From Candidatus Aerophobota bacterium (lineage in GTDB: Bacteria > Aerophobota > Aerophobia > Aerophobales > B47-G16): a stretch of 8,237 nt of DNA. The translations under genes were made by a program, and so were the position numbers. The notes beneath the pieces are model-generated. The model was given only the letters and a program-made list of their open reading frames with translations. It was not told the DNA's origin and made no database searches. Within the stretch, counting starts at the first letter, position 1. The number at the start of each line of letters is the position of its first letter. Of this stretch, positions 1-6,479 are shown piece after piece. The stretch covers positions 1 through 8,237 of the forward strand of contig QMPZ01000066.1 in the NCBI GenBank assembly GCA_003648815.1, given 5' to 3'.

Positions 1-1
1 C

Positions 2-592
2 AGAGATGGTAAAATTAATTTTTTTGAACCAGGCAGCATAAAAAGGTCTGCTGCTCCCTGGATAAAGATTGATCCAGCCGAATTCACTATGAAGCCCGGT
101 GAAACAAAAGATGTTAAGGTTGAGCTAACAGTTCCACGGAATGTGTCAGGAGGGTATTATACTGCTATTCTCGTGCAGCTTCTTCCAGAGATTCCTCCGG
201 AAATGAAAATCGGTACCGTCCGCACCTGGAGATTGGCATCGATATTAGAACTTACGGTCATCGGGTGGAAAAAGCCAAGGGAGCAGGTCAACATTTCCAG
301 TTTAAAGGTTGAATCCTCCACTGAGGAAAAAGGTTTAACTTTTGTTGTTACGGTAGAGAACAAAGGGGACGTACACACCAGGGGAGAGGGGAATTTAGCA
401 ATAACAACCAGAGAGGGAAGGCGAGTAGCAGAACTTCCCCTGGAAGCAGGAAGAGGAACAGTTTTTCCGGAAAGTATGCGGGATTTTAAAGCGGTCCTGG
501 AGAGAGAACTTCCTCGGGGTGAGTATTTTGCAGATGCTACCTTTAAGTACGGAAACAGAAGAGCACGTGCCAAGGTCTCCTTTTCTGTGGGT
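2..592 (+). repeat. First copy (A1-A2) of internal protein duplication
   Basis: This stretch encodes the first, left-truncated two-domain unit of the Ig-like protein. It aligns by eye with the unit at 629-1354, for example ENKGDVHTRGEGNL against KNTGNVHLRVQGNI and RVAELPLEAGRG against TVAELPLAEGEV. The similarity is at protein level, and the DNA has diverged, so the duplication is old. Confidence 0.7.
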
Positions 593-1357
593 GAAGCTTC
601 AGCCGAAGGTGAAGAATTTGCCAGGAAAAAAGAAATTAACTTCTCTGTTAGTCCTCCGGTGGTGGAGATAAACACTCCCCCAGGCTCTGTTCGCAGTATG
701 AAATTTATGATTACAAACGAGGAAAGTCAACCGGTGCACTATCGAGTCTACTTCAAGGATATAAGCATCGACCCTGATGGCGAAATTGCTCTTCTGAAGG
801 CGGGTAGTACACCCTGGTCCTGTTCCAACTGGTTTGAGCTTAAGGGCTCAGAGTTTGAACTTGCTCCCTTACAGCGCAAAAACATCTCTGGTCTGCTCAA
901 AATTCCAAAAGATGTGGCAGGGGGAAGATATGCCCGGTTGGTTATTGAAGCATCCACAACGGGAGGCAAGGAAGGGGAAAAAATGACCACCATTGTTCCT
1001 CAGAGCATGATTATGGTAACTACAGGAAATAAACTTGAAAGAAAGGGTGAGATTACTAAATTCCAGCTCTTGCCAGCTGATGGCAGTTCTTCTCAATTTA
1101 TGGTTATGTTTAAAAACACGGGAAACGTACACTTGAGGGTTCAGGGCAACATAACGTTAAAGGATAAAATTGGTAATACCGTGGCTGAGTTGCCTCTTGC
1201 GGAGGGTGAAGTTTTCGTCTTTCCCGGGTGCACACGAAACTTTACGGCAAGCCTTGCCGAGCCATTTCAAGCAGGCGAGTACAAGGCAGAGGTGAGATTT
1301 TTTTCTCAGAAGAAAGAACTGGTAACAGCAGCCAAACAGGTTACTATACGAGAGTGA
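2..1357 (+). CDS. Repeated Ig-like (PapD/DUF916-like) extracytoplasmic protein, 5' truncated
   Basis: The reading frame is open from base 2, so the start and any signal peptide lie outside the window; the ATG at 89 is internal, because conserved domain sequence precedes it. The visible 451 residues form a tandem duplication of a two-domain beta-sandwich unit: A1 about 1-75 (incomplete), A2 about 76-197, a charged linker, B1 about 210-340 and B2 about 341-451. A1 and B1 share a pattern of DG, then W-[IF], a P/G-x-x-F-x-[LM] stretch and a G-[GR]-Y segment. A2 and B2 share N-x-G-[ND]-V-H, then AELPL and VFP. Such patterns recall pilus-chaperone-like or DUF916-type Ig folds, but I do not recognise a named family. 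No transmembrane anchor is visible. It sits upstream of two secretin genes and is paralogous to the minus-strand gene at 4931-6403, so I infer a periplasmic or surface partner of the secretins. The gene is certain; its function is not known. Confidence 0.88.
   Translation, partial: RDGKINFFEPGSIKRSAAPWIKIDPAEFTMKPGETKDVKVELTVPRNVSGGYYTAILVQLLPEIPPEMKIGTVRTWRLASILELTVIGWKKPREQVNISSLKVESSTEEKGLTFVVTVENKGDVHTRGEGNLAITTREGRRVAELPLEAGRGTVFPESMRDFKAVLERELPRGEYFADATFKYGNRRARAKVSFSVGEASAEGEEFARKKEINFSVSPPVVEINTPPGSVRSMKFMITNEESQPVHYRVYFKDISIDPDGEIALLKAGSTPWSCSNWFELKGSEFELAPLQRKNISGLLKIPKDVAGGRYARLVIEASTTGGKEGEKMTTIVPQSMIMVTTGNKLERKGEITKFQLLPADGSSSQFMVMFKNTGNVHLRVQGNITLKDKIGNTVAELPLAEGEVFVFPGCTRNFTASLAEPFQAGEYKAEVRFFSQKKELVTAAKQVTIRE
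629..1354 (+). repeat. Second copy (B1-B2) of internal protein duplication
   Basis: This is the complete second two-domain unit of the Ig-like protein. It opens with the beta-strand pattern FSVSPPVVEINTPPGS, which resembles the opening FLVSPSKVELICEPSG of the mature minus-strand paralogue. This suggests that the missing N-terminus of the first unit begins in the same way. Confidence 0.7.
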
Positions 1358-1415
1358 CCAGATAGAAGATAATCGCCTCAAGTTAAAGAGAAAGGTGGTT
1401 GAAAATAAAAAAGTT

Positions 1416-1420
1416 GAGGA
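1416..1420 (+). promoter_or_regulatory. Ribosome binding site of the first secretin
   Basis: GAGGA lies 7 bases before the ATG at 1428. It favours that start over the in-frame GTG at 1395, which has only a weak purine run before it. Confidence 0.65.
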
Positions 1421-1427
1421 TAGATCA

Positions 1428-2990
1428 ATGGAAAAAATGGTAAGAAACTGGTGGATCGTTTTTTTGATATGTTTTTCCACTTTTTTCACACAAGCAGGGT
1501 TTGGAAAAACAATTAATCCAGGCCAGGGAAAGATGGATTTATTTCGTAAAAGCCCCGAATATCGCCAGGCACATAGACTACCCGAGGAGCAAAAAGTTGA
1601 AGTGATGCCTTCCGGCCTGCTTAACATCAACTTCTATAAAATTGATATCAGAAAAGCTATCCATGAAGTAGGAGAAAAAGCCAAAGTTACAGTAGCCATT
1701 GATGAGGCAGTTACCGGTGAGGTTACCGTAAAGCTGACCGAAGCTACTTTCGAAGAGACTCTGAACGCAATCCTGGCCAATACTGATTATGTGTTCAGAC
1801 AAATAGAGGGCGTTTACCTGGTTGAAATTAGACCTCCAGAAGTAGAGGCAGCTGCGCCTCCCAAAGAGCTTCCTCCTCCAGGGGAGCGGTTGATTACAAA
1901 TGTCTTTGTGGATACGGATATTAGAGAAATACTCCATACTATCGCAGCTCAAGCTGAGGTCAATATTCTCTGTGACGACACCGTCAGGGGATATGTCAGC
2001 GTGGATCTTAAGGATGTTCCCTTAGAGAAAGCGCTGGAAATAGTTCTATCTCCCGGAGGATATACGTATGTTTGCAGGCAAGGCTATTATCTGGTGGGAA
2101 ATCCTCACCCTGATAACCCCGCCTTTGAGAAATTAAGCAAAACCGAGGAAATCCACCTTAAATACATAGAGGCAGGATCCGTTTCCCGTCTTCTTTCCGA
2201 TTTTTTCCGTCCCTATGTTAAGGTGGATACGAAAAGAAATGCCCTTCTTGTTTCCGGACCTCGGGAGATAATTGCCAGAGTTAAGGAGGATGTAAAAAAA
2301 ATTGACCAGCCACGAAGGCAGGTTATGATTGAGGTCCTGGTAACTGAGATTTCCAGGGAAAAAGGAAAGGAATTCGGTATGGACTGGGAATGGAACTGGA
2401 TACCATCTGAGATTTCGGAGGCAAGTCAAGCTCAGGGAATAGGCCTTACCAATCTGGAGATAGGATACACCTCTCGTGTGGTGGGAGAGATTTTTGCCAG
2501 CCTTAAAGCTCTGACCAAGGAGGGGAAAGCCGAGATCAAGGCTGTTCCAAAGGTATCTACTCTGGATGGAGAAGAGGCCGAGATTAAGGTGGAAAGGGTG
2601 GAGTATTATGTAATTTTGGCTGGTCCACCAGAGGCTCCTTATCGAAGGTTTGAGAGTATCTCTGTTGGAGTGAGCTTAAACATTCTGCCCAGGATTGTGG
2701 GAGAGGACGAGATAATGATGAGCATTTCCCCTCAAGTTAGCGATGTCATTCAGCGGGAGGAGACCGAATTTCCCGTGGTGAGCAGAAGAAGTGTCCAGAC
2801 CTTTGTGCGGGTTAAAGATGGGCAGACGGTTATAATTGGAGGTCTTTTACAGGACATTGAAAGACATCTGCTCTCCGAGGTGCCTATTCTGGGAAAGATT
2901 CCCATTCTTGATTTGTTCTTCAGGAGGGAGAGTACCTCCAAACAGGAGACGGAACTGGTAGTATTCATCACTCCCCATATCGTTGATTAA
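1428..2990 (+). CDS. Secretin with two tandem STN domains (GspD/PilQ-type outer-membrane channel)
   Basis: This is a secretin-family protein of 520 residues; secretins form multimeric gated channels in the outer membrane for type II/III secretion, type IV pili or filamentous phage. A signal peptide with hydrophobic core WWIVFLICFSTFFTQA covers about residues 8-25. Two STN (N0-like) domains follow at about 62-134 and 154-227, joined by a Pro/Ala/Glu-rich linker. An N1-like secretin_N domain lies at about 239-294. The secretin domain at about 299-520 carries the family's C-terminal signature VPILGKIPILDLFF and then ELVVFITPHIV. At 520 residues it is shorter than typical GspD or PilQ (about 650-770), with fewer N-terminal repeats. 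The ATG at 1428 is preferred because of its ribosome binding site; an in-frame GTG at 1395 would add 11 charged residues before the signal peptide. It lies about 70 bases after the Ig-like gene and 30 before a second secretin, probably in one operon. No other secretion or pilus gene is visible, so I assign no symbol. Confidence 0.93.
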   Translation: MEKMVRNWWIVFLICFSTFFTQAGFGKTINPGQGKMDLFRKSPEYRQAHRLPEEQKVEVMPSGLLNINFYKIDIRKAIHEVGEKAKVTVAIDEAVTGEVTVKLTEATFEETLNAILANTDYVFRQIEGVYLVEIRPPEVEAAAPPKELPPPGERLITNVFVDTDIREILHTIAAQAEVNILCDDTVRGYVSVDLKDVPLEKALEIVLSPGGYTYVCRQGYYLVGNPHPDNPAFEKLSKTEEIHLKYIEAGSVSRLLSDFFRPYVKVDTKRNALLVSGPREIIARVKEDVKKIDQPRRQVMIEVLVTEISREKGKEFGMDWEWNWIPSEISEASQAQGIGLTNLEIGYTSRVVGEIFASLKALTKEGKAEIKAVPKVSTLDGEEAEIKVERVEYYVILAGPPEAPYRRFESISVGVSLNILPRIVGEDEIMMSISPQVSDVIQREETEFPVVSRRSVQTFVRVKDGQTVIIGGLLQDIERHLLSEVPILGKIPILDLFFRRESTSKQETELVVFITPHIVD

Positions 2991-3004
2991 CTATCTTGAG
3001 CGAT

Positions 3005-3011
3005 GAGAGGA
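3005..3011 (+). promoter_or_regulatory. Ribosome binding site of the second secretin
   Basis: GAGAGGA ends 9 bases before the ATG at 3021. The in-frame ATG at 3003 overlaps this site and has only TTGAG two bases ahead of it, so 3021 is the likelier start. Confidence 0.5.
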
Positions 3012-3020
3012 TTCAGGCGC

Positions 3021-4907
3021 ATGAAGGCAAAAGTAGGTGGTTCGCTGATAGTTTTAGCTTTATCTTTTTTTCTTTTTGCCTTACCGGTTCAATCCTTAGG
3101 TCTGATCAACGGGGATTTTTATGATGTTGAACTGCAGAACGTTATCCGTAGCATCGCTGAGCAGACTGATACAACAATAGTTATGGATGATGTGGTTAGC
3201 GGAGTGGTGAGCATAAAGTTTGACCAGGTTCCAGTGGAAAGAGCCTTAGCTATGGTCCTTTCTCCTGGAGGATATACCTTCAAGAAGGTGGGTGATTATT
3301 ATGTAATCTCCACAGCTCAGATTTCCAATCCCGCTTTCAAATCAATAAGTTCCACTTCTGTTATTAAACCTCGTTATATAGACATTTCCAGAATAAATGA
3401 GCTTTTACCCTCAACCCTTGCCTCCTACGTGAAGGTAGACAGAGAACGAAACTTGCTGTTGGTTACTGCACCTCCCGCAGTAGTTCAGAGGATCGAGGAT
3501 ATTATATCCAGTATGGATAAGCCCCCAGCCCCCATTATGGTGCAGGCTTTGGCTGTGGAAGTGGTAAGGGAAAAAGGAGCTCAGCTTGGCATAGACTGGA
3601 GCTGGCAGTGGCAGGGAGGAAAGAGAAAGTTAGAGGGAATTTCCGTAGAAGGACTTGCAATTGGTTTTACTTCAAAAGATACTACGGCAAAAGTCGCTGC
3701 CCTTGCTACCGAAGGAGAGGCAAAAATACTTGCCAGTCCCCGAGTGCTCACCCTTGAGGGGATTCAAACTCGGCTTCAGCTTGAGATGCAAAAGCACTTC
3801 CAGCTTCTGGGAGGAGGTGAGGAGGCACCTTATTTACGATTTGAAACGGTAACCACCGCAACCGAGGTCAATGTTAGACCCTACCTTACCCTTGAAGGTG
3901 AGGTGATGCTGGACCTCAGGGTAGCTGTGGAAGATTTAACCCGAAAGACTGAAGCTCCTCAGGTAACCAGAAGAAGTGTCAGGACAACCGTTAAAACCCA
4001 ATCCGGAAAGACCATTGCCATAGCCGGTCTTTCCGAGGAAGTTCAAAGGGAGATGAAGAAAAAGGTATGGGGACTGGGCGATATACCAGTGCTTGACGTT
4101 TTATTCAGCAAAAAGTATGCAATGGACAGAAAAACCGAACTTGTTATCCTCATCACTCCTTATGTCCTAAAAAAAGAGCTATCTTCGACTAAGGTTGCTC
4201 TGGCAGCAGCTTCCTGGAATACCTGGAAGTTGAATCCTCAATACGCGATTGGGTTTGAACGGTTCAGCTCCAAAATCTATCTTGGCTTTAGTAGCTTTTT
4301 TGGTAAGGTTCAAGACGAAAATCAGTATAAGGCTGAGATTGGCTGTGCCCTGCGTTACGGTTGGAACCTAAGTGGAAGCTATGGTCTCTTTGAGAAGGAG
4401 CATTACCGATTATCCTTCTTTGGAGTCAAATTTCAAAAGGAAATGACAGAGATAAGAGATGACCTTTATGTAAGCTTTAGCTATAAGCAAAGGGAAGGTG
4501 AACCTCAGGCAAGTTCAGAAGAAGGTTTTCAACAGAACGTGTATTCTCTATCCCTGAAGGAGATAAACTCCATTAGCCGAGGCCTTCGACTTATGGGTGA
4601 GGTAAGCTTAATATATGTTGAGGAAGGAGGGAAGTTTTCTCCAGCTATAACCACTGTCTCTGGTGGACCTGTATACTATCTCGGAAGAGGGTTAAGTCTT
4701 TGTGGAAGGTATGATTATATACGATCAAGGCAAAATGAATATCAGCAAAAGGGATATGCCCTCGAAATCGAATACGTCTCTTATAGGAAAAACTGGACAT
4801 TTACTGCAGGCTATCGGGATATCGGTCAGGAAAATATAAGATATATGGTGGGAACGGAGCCTCCAGCCAAGGGTTATTATGCGAGCGTAAAGCTTTTTTT
4901 GAAGTAA
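3021..4907 (+). CDS. Secretin with C-terminal beta-barrel-like extension
   Basis: This second secretin, about 628 residues long, is paralogous to the one just upstream. Both contain SPGGYT, NPAF, YVKVD followed by a basic RN-x-LLV stretch, REKG then DW-x-W, APY-x-RFE and the terminal IP-[IV]-LD-[LV]-[LF]-F then ELV-[FI]-[FI]-ITP. The signal peptide is residues 1 to about 25 (KAKVGG then a Leu/Phe-rich core ending PVQS). One STN domain lies at about 28-98, an N1-like domain at about 110-168 and the secretin domain at about 172-385. It lacks the extra N-terminal STN domain of its neighbour. After the usual secretin end come about 243 more residues with alternating hydrophobic and polar residues, many Tyr, Phe and Gly, and a final YYASVKLFLK strand, as expected for an outer-membrane beta-barrel. 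Secretins normally end at the secretin domain or a short S-domain, so this fusion is unusual. ATG 3003 is an alternative start. Role inferred: a partner or specialised channel acting with the first secretin. Confidence 0.92.
   Translation: MKAKVGGSLIVLALSFFLFALPVQSLGLINGDFYDVELQNVIRSIAEQTDTTIVMDDVVSGVVSIKFDQVPVERALAMVLSPGGYTFKKVGDYYVISTAQISNPAFKSISSTSVIKPRYIDISRINELLPSTLASYVKVDRERNLLLVTAPPAVVQRIEDIISSMDKPPAPIMVQALAVEVVREKGAQLGIDWSWQWQGGKRKLEGISVEGLAIGFTSKDTTAKVAALATEGEAKILASPRVLTLEGIQTRLQLEMQKHFQLLGGGEEAPYLRFETVTTATEVNVRPYLTLEGEVMLDLRVAVEDLTRKTEAPQVTRRSVRTTVKTQSGKTIAIAGLSEEVQREMKKKVWGLGDIPVLDVLFSKKYAMDRKTELVILITPYVLKKELSSTKVALAAASWNTWKLNPQYAIGFERFSSKIYLGFSSFFGKVQDENQYKAEIGCALRYGWNLSGSYGLFEKEHYRLSFFGVKFQKEMTEIRDDLYVSFSYKQREGEPQASSEEGFQQNVYSLSLKEINSISRGLRLMGEVSLIYVEEGGKFSPAITTVSGGPVYYLGRGLSLCGRYDYIRSRQNEYQQKGYALEIEYVSYRKNWTFTAGYRDIGQENIRYMVGTEPPAKGYYASVKLFLK
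4176..4904 (+). other. Region encoding C-terminal beta-barrel-like domain of the second secretin
   Basis: This region begins just after the ITPYVLKK end of the secretin fold and runs to the stop codon. I can mark about 12-14 likely amphipathic strands, such as KIYLGFSSFF, YKAEIGCALRY, DLYVSFSYKQ, LMGEVSLIYV, GLSLCGRYDYI, YALEIEYVSY and WTFTAGYRD. They are separated by short polar turns, and there is no hydrophobic helix. The last residue is Lys rather than the usual Phe, but the final strand is otherwise typical of a barrel end. The reading frame is continuous and in phase with the secretin part, with no sign of a frameshift. Confidence 0.6.
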
Positions 4908-4930
4908 AATACGATATTCACCCTGCAGCT

Positions 4931-6403
4931 CTATTTAATGGTGATTTTCTTCTTTGTTTGCAGGATCTGTTTTTCTCCGGAAAAAATCTTAAGGTAGACT
5001 ATATAGTTTCCTGGCGAGATTTTATGAGGTAAAGCGGCGGTTAAATTAACCACTTCACCCGGAAAAACTAAAAATTCTCCTTGATCAAAGGGACGGTCTT
5101 TCAGCAAATTCATCCCTCTTTCATCCTCCATGTTGATAATCCCCTTTATCTTAACGAAAGCATCTTCTGGATTTTTGAGCCTCAAGACAAGTTGTGGCTG
5201 GATATCATCTTCTACTTTAAGGGAAAGTAAATGGCATTTTCTACGTGGTTTATCAGAGAGAGTAAATATGGTGACTCCGTACGAGAGGGATGACTTTTCT
5301 GCCTCAGCACCATGAAATATCACCCTTCGGTAGTGGTTGCCTTGAGGATTATCCGGAATATTGATATTTAACCTTACCTTTCTTCTTTCTCCTGGCAGAA
5401 CTACAAACTCCTCTGGTACAACTTCAACCCGGCATGAGTTGGGCGAAAGGTTTAAGCTGGCTCTGAAGCTGAGCGAATTGGTATCCTTTACCGAACTTAT
5501 CTCAACAAATGCGCTTTTCTTTTTGGAGGCAGAGTTTATAACTATTAGAGAAGGATTTACCACGAAAGGCAGAGGATAAAGAGATATAGAACCAGCTGAC
5601 CAGTTTTCAAGATCAAAGGGGAAGATGGCCATGGTTTTTGTAGTTTTATTCTCATAAGAGGACTTGTAAGCTATAGATATCTCCAAAAAACACCGAGCTA
5701 AAGGTAAACTTTCCCTTATGTTAGCTTTGAGGTACCTTATGCTCTCAGGGAAAATAGTTCCTCCTCTTGAGGTAAGGGGAAACTCAAACCATACTCTGCC
5801 CCATTTATCTCTTATCCGCGCCCTCCCCTCCACTTTTAAGCGAACATTTCCCTCATTCTTAACCGGTACTGTAAATTGCAAGACATTTTTATTAAAGGAT
5901 CTTTCAACTTTAACCGGAAGAAAGGAGACCTTTTTCACCAATTCTTTCCCTTTTATGAGAAGAAATACTGGAACTGCAACTCGAAACAAGGCCTTTTCTT
6001 CTGATTCCACCATTACTGTAGCATAAAGTTCTCCCTCATATCCTTCCTGAACATTTACGCTACATAAAACGGTCTCTGTCTCGAAGGGCTGAAGGAAAAA
6101 CTTTGAGGGTTTAACTTCAATCCATTCTGCACAGGAGCGCTTTTCCTTCCCTGGAAAGGGAAATTGAAGTTTACCTTCCCGGGTTAATCTTAAGTCCGTC
6201 AGGTAAACTTTAAAACCCTGAGATCTTTTCTCGGTATTTATCACCCGCAGGTTAAAGGTTATCTTGCCTGAAGGCTCGCAGATGAGTTCTACTTTTGACG
6301 GAGAGACCAGGAAAGAAAAGGCTGGACTTTCTCCTGTGAGCAAGAAAGAAGAAATACACAGGAAAAGACCAGTTATCAGAAAGTTTATGTGTTTTTTGGA
6401 CAT
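4931..6403 (-). CDS. Exported four-domain Ig-like protein, paralogue of the gene at the left edge
   Basis: The 490-residue product has a signal peptide at about 1-29 (KK, a hydrophobic core, then SPAFS) and four beta-sandwich-like domains: about 30-140, 150-262, 270-378 and 388-490. The order and motifs match the left-edge gene. Domain 1 has REGKLQFPFPG, EW-I and F-x-LQP; domain 2 has KNEGNVRLKVEG and GGTIFPESIR; domain 4 has GEFLVFPGEVVNLTAAL and ends KKKITIK, against GEVFVFPG, NFTASL and AKQVTIRE in the paralogue. The fold recalls PapD/DUF916-like chaperone or adhesin modules; I know no named family for it. Cysteines are few and scattered and there is no membrane anchor after the signal peptide, so a soluble periplasmic or secreted protein is likely. 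Only a weak purine-rich site precedes the ATG. It follows the ABC permease by 76 bases on the same strand and converges on the second secretin. I infer a role with the secretins rather than with the transporter. Confidence 0.9.
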   Translation of the reverse strand: MSKKHINFLITGLFLCISSFLLTGESPAFSFLVSPSKVELICEPSGKITFNLRVINTEKRSQGFKVYLTDLRLTREGKLQFPFPGKEKRSCAEWIEVKPSKFFLQPFETETVLCSVNVQEGYEGELYATVMVESEEKALFRVAVPVFLLIKGKELVKKVSFLPVKVERSFNKNVLQFTVPVKNEGNVRLKVEGRARIRDKWGRVWFEFPLTSRGGTIFPESIRYLKANIRESLPLARCFLEISIAYKSSYENKTTKTMAIFPFDLENWSAGSISLYPLPFVVNPSLIVINSASKKKSAFVEISSVKDTNSLSFRASLNLSPNSCRVEVVPEEFVVLPGERRKVRLNINIPDNPQGNHYRRVIFHGAEAEKSSLSYGVTIFTLSDKPRRKCHLLSLKVEDDIQPQLVLRLKNPEDAFVKIKGIINMEDERGMNLLKDRPFDQGEFLVFPGEVVNLTAALPHKISPGNYIVYLKIFSGEKQILQTKKKITIK

Positions 6404-6479
6404 TTCAATTCTTTTAACTCAATTTAGCCTGAGTCTATACGTCATTGGGTCGTTCGTCATCTCAACTCTTTACTCATTT

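Noticed and set aside
157..675. Long open frame on the minus strand opposite the left-edge Ig-like gene
   Set aside because: It is antisense to a well-supported gene with recognisable repeats, has no family-like motifs and no good ribosome binding site, so it is a shadow frame.
1395..1427. GTG at 1395 as the start of the first secretin
   Set aside because: It would put a charged 11-residue stretch before the signal peptide, and its ribosome binding site is weaker than that of ATG 1428.
3003..3020. ATG at 3003 as the start of the second secretin
   Set aside because: It has almost no ribosome binding site at a workable distance and overlaps the GAGAGGA that serves ATG 3021; it cannot be fully excluded.
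4886..4904. AAAGCTTTTTTT as an intrinsic terminator at the end of the second secretin
   Set aside because: It is a short A/T palindrome with no loop and no GC-rich stem, and it lies inside the coding sequence.
2..6403. A classical chaperone-usher pilus locus
   Set aside because: There is no usher (FimD-like, about 800 residues) and no pilin; the outer-membrane channels here are secretins, and the Ig-like proteins have four domains rather than the two of PapD.
6434..6465. Possible minus-strand promoter (TTGAGA at 6460-6465 and TATAGA at 6434-6439) before the Ig-like gene
   Set aside because: The spacer is 20 bases, longer than the usual 16-18, and neither box is a strong match; it could easily occur by chance.
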